64,000 nt of DNA from Pseudonocardia sp. T1-2H (GCF_038039215.1 NZ_JBBPCL010000003.1:194845-258844); one strand, 5' to 3'. Positions 34,673 through 43,981 are shown, counted from the first letter of the stretch. The notes: a model not told the origin generated them from the sequence alone. Numbers and translations are program-made.

Positions 34673-35291
34673 ATGGCGTCGTCCTCCAACGCGGCCTCTC
34701 GACCGGTGCAGCAGCGGGCTAAACAGACCCGTGCCCGGATCCTGGACGCCGCGGTAGCCTGCCTGGCCGAGGACGGCTACAGCCGCAGCACGACCACGGC
34801 GATCCAGAAACGGGCCGGCGTGTCGATGGGCAGCCTGCTGCACCAGTTTCCCTCCAAGGACGAGCTCCTGGTGGCTGCCGTGCAACACCTCGCCGAGGCC
34901 CGGACCGGCGATCTCATCGTGGGCCCGCCCGACCCCAAGCGGGGCGAGGACATCGACGCCGCGGTCGAGACCATGTGGGCGACCTATCGTGGGCCGCTGT
35001 TCGCCGCGACCATCGAGCTTCTGGGTCGCCTCGCGGACCAACGCCGAGCTCCGTGAGGTGCTCCAGCCCGAGGAGCACCGGCTCGCGCCGATCATCCGGG
35101 ACACCTTGGCCGCCGTGTTCGGGACACGCCTGGCGGGGCTGCCGCAGTTCCGGGAGTTCAGCTCCCTGCTGTGGTCGAGCATGCGCGGGGTCGCGATGAC
35201 CTACACCTTCGAGCCGCGCGATCCCCGGCTCGAGCCGCACCTGGCCGCGTGGAAACGCCTCGCGCACACCTATCTCGACCCGGCCGAGTAG
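34673..35291 (+). CDS. TetR-family regulator, frameshifted in the ligand domain
   Basis: The N-terminal part is a TetR DNA-binding domain (RILDAAVACLAEDGYSRSTTTAIQKRAGVSMGSLLHQFPSKDELL). The ligand part reads on to ATIELLGRLADQ and then stops at 35056. The next frame supplies WVASRTNAELREVLQ, then EEHRLAPIIRDTLAAVFGTRL, to HLAAWKRLAHTYLDPAE. One extra T near 35017-35020 (CTTCTGG, expected CTCTGG) explains the break. Corrected length is about 205 residues. It lies opposite the ligase operon and probably represses it. Confidence 0.82.
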
Positions 35292-35329
35292 AGCGCCCGT
35301 CGGGGCGCAGCGCAGGTCACCGCGCAATC

Positions 35330-36109
35330 TCAGCCGGTGTACTGGCGGCCGATGAGGTGACGGGCGATGACGAGATTCTGGATCTGCGGGGCGCCTTCGC
35401 CGATCTGCAGTCCGCTGACGTCGAGCAGGAGCTGCTGCAGGGGCATCTCGGTGGACCATCCGACGTGACCGTGCGGGACGATGCAGTCGTTGATGGCCTG
35501 CACCGCGAGGTGCGGGACCAACCACTTGACCATCGCGGCCTCGCGGGTGTGCGGCAGGCCGTCGCGCAGACCCAGCCTGCGGTAGCAGAGCCAGCGGGCC
35601 GCTTCGGCGCGCGGCGCGATACACATGAACTGCCCGGGAGAAGCCGAAGTCGCCGAGCTGGGCGGCGAGGCCGCTGCTACCGTCGCCGAGCTGGTGATCG
35701 CCGGGGACGAACGTGTCGTCGAAGGTTAGGCTGGTCCGTCTGAGGGGGCGGAACCCGGGATCGGGGATCCGCTGCAGGCTGATGGGTCGGCCAGGGGAGC
35801 AGTAGCCGGCGCGTCCCCCGCGATCCCAGGGCGAGATCGGTAGTGCCGACGACGATCGCGTGCGCGGCCAGCGTCACCGAGTGTTCTCCCGGAGACGAGG
35901 AATCCGCCGTCGATCGGCCGCACGCGCGCTGCGAGGTGGGAGGCGCCGCTGCTACCCCGAGGTTCGGTCAGGGCCAGCGCCATCACCTTCCCACCCGACG
36001 TCACCGCCCGCAGGACCGGTGGGGCCACCTCGGCGTGCAGGCCGTCGAGCAGGAACGACGTGAAGAGGACGTGTTGCTCACGGAAGCTTGGGCGCGACCT
36101 TCTCCGCAT
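35330..36109 (-). pseudogene. Acyl-CoA dehydrogenase, truncated and frameshifted
   Basis: Fragments in several frames belong to one acyl-CoA dehydrogenase: SFLLDGLHAEVAPPVL, VMALALTEPRGSSGASHLAARVRPIDGGFLVSG (the flavin-binding strand), TLAAHAIVVGTTDLALGSRG, and at the C-terminus MVKWLVPHLAVQAINDCIVPHGHVGWSTEMPLQQLLLDVSGLQIGEGAPQIQNLVIARHLIG. About 90 N-terminal residues are missing where it meets the flavin monooxygenase gene at 36078. It cannot encode a working enzyme as written. It is the last member of the long minus-strand operon. Confidence 0.8.
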
Positions 36110-37268
36110 ACAGCTCGAAAGACTTCAGGACAGCGTCGTGAGGCATGACTCCGTTGAAGACCCAGTTGAAGAGCTCACCGACGTTGTACTGCTCGACGAA
36201 CGGTTCCAATTGGCGGAGAACCTGGTCCGCGGTGCCGTACAAGATGAACCGGTGGCCTCGCTGGGTGGTCTCGAAGTTGTTCGGGATGGGGCCGGTTTCG
36301 CCAGGCAGTCGGAACGCTTCGTTGAATCCGTATCCACCGAGCCATTCAGCCCACGCCCACGCGACGTTCTCGGCGTGGTGGCGTGCTTCTTCCTCGGTAT
36401 CCGAGATGATGATCGTCTTGAAGTGTGCGACGCCGTCGCCGTACCCGATTGCTTGTCCGGCTTCGTTCGCGGCCCGCTGGTACCGGGTCAGGATCTCGTC
36501 GATCTGCTCGTGGATCGAGGTGAACGCCACCAGGCGGATCTGGTTTCTGGCACACCACTCCACGGTCGCCGGGCTCGCCGTGAAGGGCACGTAGACTTGG
36601 GGGTAGGGCTTAGTGAACGGACGGGGAACGATCCCGATCTCATCAATCCGGCCCTCCGCGTTCTGGCCTCGGCCGTACTTCGCGGTGCCCTCGTGGCCGA
36701 AGACGACGTCATCCGGAGGGACCTGCCAGTACTTCCCGGTGAATTTGAAGGTGTCCTGTGTCCAGGCCATCTTCATGAGCTCGAAGTTTTCGACGAACCG
36801 CTCGTGGTTCAACTGCCGGGCTGCCGGGTCCGTGAGTCCAGGAGTTGGAGCCTTGATCCCGTATTTGTCGGCGAGCACGTTCACCGCACGGGTGTGTGCC
36901 CCACGGGCCAGACCGACGAAGCAGCGTCCCTGGGTCATGTGATCTAGGAGCACGATGTCCTCGGCGACCAGCAGTGGGTGTCGTGCGGCGGCCAGGATGC
37001 CCAGTTGGCCGAGCTTGATGTTCTTGGTCTGCGCTGCCAGGTAGGCATTGAACATGACCGGGTTGTTCGGGACCTCGAATCCCTCGATCTGAAAGTGGTG
37101 CTCCGAGATGGCGAGCTTGTCATAACCGAGCGCATCGGCGCGCTGGGCCTGCTCGGTCAGCTCGTGCAACATCCGTTGGAAGTAGGCCTCATTCTTGCCT
37201 GCCATCCCGCATTCGATCTCGGCCCGGGACGCACCGGTGAGCGGCGTGTAGAAGAGCCCGTTCTCCAT
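36078..37268 (-). CDS. Luciferase-like (LLM) flavin-dependent monooxygenase
   Basis: The 396-residue enzyme is a paralogue of the one at 10036 (LAISEHHFQIEGFEVPNNPVMFNAYL, RHPLLVAEDIVLLDHMTQGRCFVGLARGAHTRAV). The FMN-dependent luciferase-type barrel is complete, with the C-terminal helix DAVLKSFELYAEKVAPKLP. The start at ATG 37268 (MENGLFYTPL) fits the family. It follows the isochorismatase-fold gene at 37299 in the same direction and is one of three different LLM enzymes in this operon. Confidence 0.88.
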   Translation of the reverse strand: MENGLFYTPLTGASRAEIECGMAGKNEAYFQRMLHELTEQAQRADALGYDKLAISEHHFQIEGFEVPNNPVMFNAYLAAQTKNIKLGQLGILAAARHPLLVAEDIVLLDHMTQGRCFVGLARGAHTRAVNVLADKYGIKAPTPGLTDPAARQLNHERFVENFELMKMAWTQDTFKFTGKYWQVPPDDVVFGHEGTAKYGRGQNAEGRIDEIGIVPRPFTKPYPQVYVPFTASPATVEWCARNQIRLVAFTSIHEQIDEILTRYQRAANEAGQAIGYGDGVAHFKTIIISDTEEEARHHAENVAWAWAEWLGGYGFNEAFRLPGETGPIPNNFETTQRGHRFILYGTADQVLRQLEPFVEQYNVGELFNWVFNGVMPHDAVLKSFELYAEKVAPKLP

Positions 37269-37298
37269 TACTCGATCCTCTCCTCGATTATGTGCCGG

Positions 37299-37901
37299 CT
37301 ACGACAGTGCGCTGGCGACGTCGTCGGTGTGCGCGATATCGGCGAGCAGCCCCAGCGTCTCCATCGCCGCCGTGTGGGCCGCGGGCGTACCCGCGGCGCA
37401 GGCGTCCTCGACGATGACGACCCGGTAGCCGAGGTCGGCTGCGGCGAAGGCGGTGGCTTGGACGATCATGTTCGTCGCGACACCGCAGAGCACGACCGTG
37501 TCCACGTCGCGGGCCTGCAGAATGGTGTGCAGGTCACTTCCGAGGAACGGGTTGGTGCGGTGGTGGGTGAGGACGATGTCGCTGTCCCGGCGTGGCAGGT
37601 CGTCGACGAACTCCGCGCCAGGGTTTCCCTCGATCAGCGCATCGAGACCGGCCGCCATCCGGAGCAGCGGCAGGTTCGTCAGCAGGTTCGATCGGTCCGC
37701 CCGCCAAGCGATCCGGATCAGCACACACGGTGCGCCAGCTGACCTCGCACCGTCGAGGAGCCGACCGGCCTGTGCTACCACCTTCCGGGCGGCAGCCTCG
37801 GGCCCAAACACGGCACCGAGCGTCTTCTCGTTCTCGATCACGTCCCGCTGTAGGTGACAGACGAGAATCGCGATTCTCTCCTTGTCGAGGTCGACAGCCA
37901 T
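37299..37901 (-). CDS. Isochorismatase-fold protein lacking the usual catalytic residues
   Basis: The 200-residue protein has the isochorismatase/cysteine-hydrolase fold: IAILVCHLQRDVIENE, HHRTNPFLGSDLHTILQ, VVLCGVATNMIVQATAFAAADLGYRVVIVEDACAAGT. In active members the first segment reads V-I-D-M-Q with a catalytic Asp, a Lys precedes the F-x-G-T-x-L loop, and the Cys lies in T-x-x-C-V. Here these are H (in CHLQ), H/R, and I (in ATNMIVQ). A thiol hydrolase reaction is therefore unlikely. ATG 37901 has GGAG eight bases upstream. It may bind a ligand or act by other residues in the operon. Confidence 0.78.
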   Translation of the reverse strand: MAVDLDKERIAILVCHLQRDVIENEKTLGAVFGPEAAARKVVAQAGRLLDGARSAGAPCVLIRIAWRADRSNLLTNLPLLRMAAGLDALIEGNPGAEFVDDLPRRDSDIVLTHHRTNPFLGSDLHTILQARDVDTVVLCGVATNMIVQATAFAAADLGYRVVIVEDACAAGTPAAHTAAMETLGLLADIAHTDDVASALS

Positions 37902-38006
37902 CACACTCGCTCCGTCCTTTTCTCAGGTTCGATCGGTACGACGGGCACGCCGGGTCTGGGGATCTGGCGGGACGTCGCCGTATGTGTGGGAGAAAGGGTC
38001 TGCGTG

Positions 38007-38978
38007 TCAGTCGTGCGCCGCTTTCGCGAAAGCCTCCAGCTCGCGCGGAATGTCCGGTCCCGCCGGCTGGTAGGCCACCTCGGTGACGCCGGACTCCTCC
38101 ATCTTCGCGAGCTTGTCGCGGAGCTGCTGCGGCGTCATCGCCATCCCGCTCGCCATCAGCACATCGCCCGAGATGAACGGCCGGTCCCTCTCCGTCACCG
38201 CGACCAGGTGGCGATCGTGCATGGCCAGGTGCTTAGTAGCGGGATCGATCCCCTCGTACGCGGCCGCCCACGCATCCGCGCCGGGCAGCTTGTCGAGCAT
38301 TCGGTGCTCATACAGGAAATGGAACACCATCGTCATTCCCGGGCCGGCTGCCGCGATTACTCGCTCGGAGTCCGGGTCCTCGCCCTCGTCGAGGACGGTC
38401 CCGTAGTTGAACAGGATGGTCCAATCGAATCCCGGCAGTGCCTCCGGCGCGCACAGGACGCCGTCGGCCACCTCGCGTGCCGCTGCCGCCCCCTTGGGTC
38501 CGGCGGCGCCCAGGACGACGGGAACCTCGAGCGGGAGCGGCATACCGAAGCCCTCGGTGTACATCAGTTGGATGATGCTGCCGTCCCACTCCACCTGCTC
38601 GCCGCGCAGGAGTGCGCGGACCGTCCGCACGTAGTGGCTGACGTCGGCCCACCTCATCGGCCGCTTGCCCAACATCAGACGCCCGGTGAAACCGGTACCG
38701 AACGCGACACACACGCGCTCGCGTCCCGCGATGGAGGCGAGCGTCGCGATCGCGGAGGCGCTCGTGGCCGGATGCCGCAGCGAGGGAATCAGACACCCGG
38801 GGCCAAGGATGATGCGCTCCGTGCGGTCGGCTGCCCGACAGAGCTGGACCCAGACGTCAGAGTAGAGCGACGGGGAGTCGTAGAACCACGCTCGCGTGTA
38901 GCCGAGTTCCTCGGCGATCCGGGCATGCTCGTGCGACTGGTTGGAGGTGGCGAAGGTACAGGAAATCGTCAACGACAC
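38007..38978 (-). CDS. LLM-family oxidoreductase (F420- or flavin-dependent)
   Basis: The 323-residue protein has an F420-type luciferase-like barrel: ARIAEELGYTRAWFYDSPSLYSDVWVQLCRAADRTERIILGPGCLIPSLRHPATSASAIATLASIAG, then RVCVAFGTGFTGR and PVVLGAAGPKGAAAAREVADGVL. The last stretch is common in F420-dependent reductases (MER type), so F420 is a likely cofactor. Its ATG at 38978 is followed by the 39035 gene upstream in the same direction. Sequence is only distantly related to the other two LLM genes of the operon. Confidence 0.85.
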   Translation of the reverse strand: MSLTISCTFATSNQSHEHARIAEELGYTRAWFYDSPSLYSDVWVQLCRAADRTERIILGPGCLIPSLRHPATSASAIATLASIAGRERVCVAFGTGFTGRLMLGKRPMRWADVSHYVRTVRALLRGEQVEWDGSIIQLMYTEGFGMPLPLEVPVVLGAAGPKGAAAAREVADGVLCAPEALPGFDWTILFNYGTVLDEGEDPDSERVIAAAGPGMTMVFHFLYEHRMLDKLPGADAWAAAYEGIDPATKHLAMHDRHLVAVTERDRPFISGDVLMASGMAMTPQQLRDKLAKMEESGVTEVAYQPAGPDIPRELEAFAKAAHD

Positions 38979-39034
38979 ACGGACTCCTTCGTCCGTCGAA
39001 GTATGGGACGAAATATGGGGAGTTCTGCACCCGG

Positions 39035-40090
39035 TCAGCGGAGCGCGGGCATGACCTCTTTCGCGAAGAGCTCCATCGAGGCGGCGACCTCGTCGTGTGG
39101 CCTGTTACCGAAGTTCATCACGCAGTGCACCTTTTCGACACCTGCGGCGCGGATCCGCTCGAGCTTGGCGATCACGGTATCCGGATCACCGAACAGGGCC
39201 ACGTCGGTGTTGTTCTCGATGAATTCGTAGGTGACGGTGTTATTCCATTCGTGGAGCTCTTCGTAGACCTGTCGGGCTTCCGGGTTGTCCACCTTCTCCG
39301 GGTCGAAGATGTTCCCGATGCTCCGGAAGTAGTCGATGAGGTGGCGCCCAGCGTCTTCGTAGACCCGGTCTTGCTCAGGTACCACGAAGGTGTACCAGGT
39401 GATCGGTACGTCGACCGTGTCCGCGTCGCGGCCCGACTCGGCCCACAGACGTTTGAAGCTGCCGACCCGTTCCTCGATCCGGTCCAGGGTGCGCAGGGTG
39501 GTCGCGACCCCCGCGACCGGCACGCCGAGCGCTGCCGCCTTCTCGTAACTCGACGGGCTCAGCGCCGCTTGGTAGATCGGCGGTCCCGGCCGTTGCAGGG
39601 GCACGACGTTGAGCTTCACCTCGTCGACGGTGTAGTGCTTCCCGTCGAAGCTGAACCGCTCCCCTTCCCAGGCCTTCTGGATGATCGCCAGCGCCTCGTC
39701 GAACCGCTCGCGGCTGTCCTGCTGGTTCAGGATGCCGAACGCCTCGTACTCGTGGATGAGAAACCCGCGGCCGGCGCCGAAGGTCAAGCGCCCGTTGCTG
39801 AGTACGTCGACCATCGCGTAGTCCTCGGCGACCTGCAGTGGATCGTGGAAAGGAAGGATACTCACTCCGGAGCCCAGTCCGATCCGGCTCGTCCTGCTCG
39901 CCGCGGCGGCCAGCAGGACTGCGGGGGAGGGCACGACCCCGTAGTTGCTGTAGTGGTGTTCAGCGACCCAGTAGTCCTCGAATCCGAGCTCCTCCGCGAG
40001 CACGATCTCGTCGAGCAGGTCTTGGTAGAACTGCTGCGTACTCCGCTTCTCGGGGTCGTTGTCGCAAATGCTCAGCATGCCGAACCGCAT
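39035..40090 (-). CDS. LLM-family flavin-dependent monooxygenase
   Basis: The 351-residue enzyme has LAEELGFEDYWVAEHHYSNYGVVPSPAVLLAAAASRTSRIGLGSGVSILPFHDPLQVAEDYAMVDVLSNGRLTFGAGRGF, the FMN-binding signature of alkanal- and nitrilotriacetate-type monooxygenases. AGGAG lies before ATG 40090 (MRFGML), better than the upstream ATG 40096. A short palindrome AATGGAGTCCATT (40107-40119) sits upstream. It is the second LLM of the operon and likely acts with the alpha/beta hydrolase. Confidence 0.87.
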   Translation of the reverse strand: MRFGMLSICDNDPEKRSTQQFYQDLLDEIVLAEELGFEDYWVAEHHYSNYGVVPSPAVLLAAAASRTSRIGLGSGVSILPFHDPLQVAEDYAMVDVLSNGRLTFGAGRGFLIHEYEAFGILNQQDSRERFDEALAIIQKAWEGERFSFDGKHYTVDEVKLNVVPLQRPGPPIYQAALSPSSYEKAAALGVPVAGVATTLRTLDRIEERVGSFKRLWAESGRDADTVDVPITWYTFVVPEQDRVYEDAGRHLIDYFRSIGNIFDPEKVDNPEARQVYEELHEWNNTVTYEFIENNTDVALFGDPDTVIAKLERIRAAGVEKVHCVMNFGNRPHDEVAASMELFAKEVMPALR

Positions 40091-40145
40091 GTGCATCTCC
40101 TGATTGAATGGAGTCCATTGTGCCGGGGGCTTCGTTGAAGGAGAG

Positions 40146-41441
40146 CTACACCGGAAACCTCTCGGACATCCACTTTTGGGTGTGTTCCCGCGATTCCGCG
40201 CGGGTGTCCTTCCCCTCGCCCTTGGGTCCCGAAGGTCGGAGGTAGTGATCGGCTCCGGCGATCATGACCAATGACTTGTCCGGATGCGGGGTCGCTGCGT
40301 AGACCGCCTCGCTGTCGGACGGGTAGATGTCGCGGTCTGCGGTACCGGTGATCACCAGCGTCGGTAGATGCAGGCCGGCTGCGTTGTCCACGAGTGAGGC
40401 CCGGGAACTGATGCCGGACCATGTGCTCAGCCAGGCCCGCGGGGTCACAAGCCTGGCCAGCCCCCACTCGCCGAAATTGTCGACCTCCGGCTGCAGCGAC
40501 CAGATTCCGCCCTGCACCCGGTCGCTGGGCTCGAGCCGTAGATCGAGGTAGGCCGGGTTCGCGGTCGTGCGGTAGACCACCATGTAGCGAGTGCCTGCGG
40601 CGCGGCGCCGAACCTCGATCTGGCCACGCCCATCGGTGCCCCCCAGGGCAGGGTCGGCTTGCATGGCCCCGAACCTTCGTTGCTCCTCGATCCGCGCGAA
40701 GGCCAGTGTGTCCAGCTGTCGGACCCGCTCGTGCTGGGCTGCGCGGTAGGACAGCAGGAACTCCGGGCTGTAGCGGCTCTGCTCGGGTCGCTCGCGGAAC
40801 CCGTTGGCCGGGTCGTACATGTCCAAGCGTGGGTCAACCGCCATCGGGTCGTCCTCATCGACCACGGAGGGGTCGATGATCCGCTCGAGCAGCTTGCCCT
40901 GGCCGGTATGCGCGGCGGTGAGGATGATCGCGTCGGCCTGCGGCATGTCCTCGGCGCCCAGGTCCAGGGGGTCGCCCCACGGCAGGTCGCGCAGCCGGTC
41001 GGCCGGGGCCGTGCCGGCCTGGGCCTGATAAAAGGCGTACAGGGACCCCCCGCCGCTCGTGCCCAGCAGGACGACGTTCTCGAACTCCCGATCGGTGCGC
41101 AGATACCGCATGGCGGCGGCCACGTCGAGCAGGAGGTGCTCGTGTGTGGTCGCGACATCGTTGTTGAGCCATCGGCTGTTGTGCGCGAAAACGGCGTATC
41201 CGGCCTCCAGGAAGTCGACGATCTGGAAGTGCCGCTGGACGTCCACCCTGGGGTGGGAGAACGTGACCACCGTGCGCGAGGGGCGCGACGGCGTGTAGAG
41301 CATCGCGCGGATCTCCGCGCCATCACTGGTGAACAGGCTGATCAATTCGCCTGAGCATCCGGTGGGCAATGACGAGAACGTCGTGTACCGCGTCCGCTTG
41401 AGATAGGCATCGGTCTGGTCCTGGTTGGCTCCCTGCGCCAT
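40146..41441 (-). CDS. Alpha/beta hydrolase
   Basis: The 431-residue hydrolase has the nucleophile motif GTSGGGSLYAFY near residue 125, an Asp in TADRDIYPSDS and a His in AGADHYLR near the C-terminus, so a Ser-His-Asp triad is likely. An oxyanion region FSHPRVDVQRHFQIVD precedes them. The large cap region between residues 150 and 320 is longer than in common C-C hydrolases. It could hydrolyse an ester or a ring-cleavage product. It starts at ATG 41441, about 37 bp after the dioxygenase-like gene ends. Confidence 0.83.
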   Translation of the reverse strand: MAQGANQDQTDAYLKRTRYTTFSSLPTGCSGELISLFTSDGAEIRAMLYTPSRPSRTVVTFSHPRVDVQRHFQIVDFLEAGYAVFAHNSRWLNNDVATTHEHLLLDVAAAMRYLRTDREFENVVLLGTSGGGSLYAFYQAQAGTAPADRLRDLPWGDPLDLGAEDMPQADAIILTAAHTGQGKLLERIIDPSVVDEDDPMAVDPRLDMYDPANGFRERPEQSRYSPEFLLSYRAAQHERVRQLDTLAFARIEEQRRFGAMQADPALGGTDGRGQIEVRRRAAGTRYMVVYRTTANPAYLDLRLEPSDRVQGGIWSLQPEVDNFGEWGLARLVTPRAWLSTWSGISSRASLVDNAAGLHLPTLVITGTADRDIYPSDSEAVYAATPHPDKSLVMIAGADHYLRPSGPKGEGKDTRAESREHTQKWMSERFPV

Positions 41442-41478
41442 GCGGCTGCAGCCTTCCTCTCGGTTCTGCGTGCCGTGC

Positions 41479-42606
41479 CTACGGTGTGACGGGCATCAGC
41501 TGGTCGGAGAACGTCGCCCAGTAGTTCGGGTCCTCCGCGCGGGTGAAGGCCTCGGTCCACCTCAGCGGCTTCTCGGCGTCGATGTTCACCAGGAAGGCGT
41601 CCATCCGGTCCGCCTTCTTCGCGCCCTCGAAGGCCCGGGGGTTAGGACCGTGGTGGATGCCGGCCGGATGCAGGGTCAGCGTCGCCGCGCCCTGGTCCTC
41701 CGCGCGGGACATCAAGCGCCCGGAGTGGGTAAACACGACCTCGTCGTAGTCGACGTTGCGGTGATAGGCCGGGACGCGCTCGGCGTCCGGTGCGGTCTCG
41801 AAAGGCTTGGGCTGGAACGTCACGACCCAGAAACCCGGGCACTGGAACGTCGCATACGTGGAGGGCGGCAGGTGGGTGCGCTCGGAGTACGGGGCACGCA
41901 GGTCCCTGACGTTGAGCTTGAAGGGGCAGAGGTTACCGGTCCAGCCGACGGCGTCGAGCGGACAGAAGTCGTAGAAGACGCTCGTCCACTCGTCGGCCCG
42001 CTTGATGCGCACCTCGTACTCGCTGCCCTCGTCGAGAATCGGCTGGGGATCCGGACCCTGCAGCAGGGCGAAGTCGAACGGCACGTGCTGGCCCAGCATT
42101 CCCCGCTCGGGAAAGCCCGTGGGTCCTTTTCGGGACTCGATGATGAGGAAGAAGTTGTCGGGCGTCTCGGGCACGATCCGGTAATTCGTACCCTTCGGGA
42201 TGACCACGTAGTCGCCGGTCTCGTACGTCAATGGGCCGTAATCGCTCTCCACCGTGCCGGCGCCATCGTGGACGAAGTAGATTTCGTCACCGTCCGCGTT
42301 GCGCATATAGTACGACATGGGCGCCCGCCGACGCGACACGTACACGTGAACGTCGTCGTTGTACAGGATCCGGGTCGGCACGCCCCCGGGATCGGCCATG
42401 TCCGTCGGCTCCACCGCCAGGGTGTCCATCGCCCGCGGCTTCAGGTTGCCCTCGATCCGCGCCCACCGGGTGGGTGGATGCACCCGATACAGCATCGACG
42501 CCTCGCCGGCGAACCCGTCCCGGCCGTGTTCGTCCTCGTAGGTTCCCTCCGGCCACCCGGTGCGTCCCTGCTTCGACGTGGTGCCCTTAGCGTGCCGAAT
42601 GATCAT
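41479..42606 (-). CDS. Homogentisate 1,2-dioxygenase-like cupin
   Basis: The 375-residue protein follows the homogentisate dioxygenase fold with a C-terminal cupin: YHRNVDYDEVVFTHSGRL holds the expected iron-binding His and Glu, and TLHPAGIHHGPNP holds the second His pair. The N-terminal half includes YVIPKGTNYRIVP-type beta strands and YMRNADGDEIYFVHDG. True homogentisate dioxygenases are about 430 residues, so this is a shorter relative. ATG 42606 (MIIRHAKG) is preceded by GGAGGG. It may cleave a dihydroxyaromatic ring in this operon. It is the first gene, with an IclR-type regulator upstream. Confidence 0.85.
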   Translation of the reverse strand: MIIRHAKGTTSKQGRTGWPEGTYEDEHGRDGFAGEASMLYRVHPPTRWARIEGNLKPRAMDTLAVEPTDMADPGGVPTRILYNDDVHVYVSRRRAPMSYYMRNADGDEIYFVHDGAGTVESDYGPLTYETGDYVVIPKGTNYRIVPETPDNFFLIIESRKGPTGFPERGMLGQHVPFDFALLQGPDPQPILDEGSEYEVRIKRADEWTSVFYDFCPLDAVGWTGNLCPFKLNVRDLRAPYSERTHLPPSTYATFQCPGFWVVTFQPKPFETAPDAERVPAYHRNVDYDEVVFTHSGRLMSRAEDQGAATLTLHPAGIHHGPNPRAFEGAKKADRMDAFLVNIDAEKPLRWTEAFTRAEDPNYWATFSDQLMPVTP

Positions 42607-43190
42607 CGCGATGCACTTCCCTCCGCACGTGAGGCCCACCGCAAGCCGTTGGCCGCTCGTCGCCTGCGAACGCTGATGCGGACCGACTGACATCTGGACC
42701 GGGCTTGAATCCGCCGGCGACGGGCGATAATCGCTCGATATGGGCGTATTTCGCTCTACGGACTATGGCATGGATCACTGCTGGTGTCTATAGATCAATG
42801 CGCTCCGGACCTCAGGGCCGCACTTGCGGCCGCTCGCGGCGTGGGGATCCGCAGACCAGCCCTGGCGCAACCAAGGCAGGGAGAGGGCTAGCTAGACCTG
42901 GGCCCAGCTCACGTCATCAGCCGGGGCCGTACTGGCGGGGGGACACGCGGGGCGGCGACCGGCGGGCGCCGGGGATGAAGGACCGGGCCATTACTCTGGT
43001 CGCGGGCAGGATGATCACGTGTGCGGGGGGTGAGCGCTCAGTGCATCGCGCAGGTGATCGTGCTAACCGTGCGTGGTACCTGAGTGGGCGAACTGGCAGG
43101 TCTTGATAATCACTTTTTGTCCTCCGAAGAAGCTGACCTTAAGAGATCGCAACTGGTCCCGGAGATCGCCGTACAGGCCATCAATCGACG
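42607..43190. promoter_or_regulatory. Promoter region of the dioxygenase operon, with palindrome GCGATAATCGC
   Basis: About 580 bp separate the operon start and the IclR gene. GCGATAATCGC at 42724-42734 is a perfect 11-bp palindrome about 120 bp upstream of the operon start, and it is a candidate IclR site. No gene is recognised in this stretch. Confidence 0.45.
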
Positions 43191-43981
43191 TTAGATCAGA
43201 TCGCCGATGCGGTCGGCGTACCGCCGCACCTGTCTCGCCGAGGGTGAGTCAGGGCACAGCTCGTCTTCCAGTCCGAGCCCCGATAGCACCAGCGTGCTCC
43301 GAGGACGGCCGTAGCGCGGAAAGATGACTGCGGCGATGGCGCAGTGGCCCTGCTGATCGGGGCGACGCTGGAAATCCACGCCGCCCGCGGCCCGGATGGC
43401 GATCAGCCGTGGCTCGAGCTTGCGACCTTGCTCCGCCCCGACCGTATCGGCGATCTCTTCACGAGACATATAAGCGAGCAGGGCTCGACCCGAGGCGGAC
43501 TCGCCGACCGGAAACCGTGAGCCAACGTCGAAGACGAGATCAAGGCTCATGCCGGGGTTCCACACTTGGTCGACAAGGAGTAGCTCCCGGTGCACGACTG
43601 CGGCGATCGAAACCATCAACTGCCGCTCACCTAGCGCGCGGACGAAGTCCGACATATACGGCAATGCGGCCGAGCGCAGGGAAAGCCTCTCGCGATAGGC
43701 ATTGCCAAAGACGAGCGCCCGTGGGCCGATCAGGTAGCCGCCCCCGGGGCGGGCTCGACGAACTCCTCGGCCTCCAACGTCCGGAGGATCCGACGAACGA
43801 TCGTGCGGTCCACCCCGAGGCTCGCAGCGAGATCGACGATTGACCGAGGGTCCGGTTGAGTAGCAAGAGCCTGCAGGACCGCGACCGCCCGCTCGACCGA
43901 TTGCAGCACTGAGCGCTTGTCCGCGGAGGGCCGGCCAGACGGGGTTGCCGAGGATGGATCTACGTCGGGGGGCCCGGCCAT
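43191..43981 (-). CDS. IclR-family regulator, frameshifted after the DNA-binding domain
   Basis: The N-terminal part has the IclR helix-turn-helix: QSVERAVAVLQALATQPDPRSIVDLAASLGVDRTIVRRILRTLEAEEFVEP. Its frame ends in APGAAT. The ligand domain continues in another frame: GGYLIGPRALVFGNAYRERLSLRSAALPYMSDFVRALGERQLMVSIAAVVHRELLLVDQV. One missing G in the run near 43739-43750 joins them to about 263 residues, a normal size. The ATG at 43981 (MAGPPDVD) is the likely start. It lies upstream of the operon in the same direction and probably regulates it. Confidence 0.85.

Noticed and set aside
41479..42606. True homogentisate 1,2-dioxygenase (hmgA)
   Set aside because: The protein is shorter than the family norm and its neighbours are not tyrosine-pathway genes, so I call it HGD-like only.
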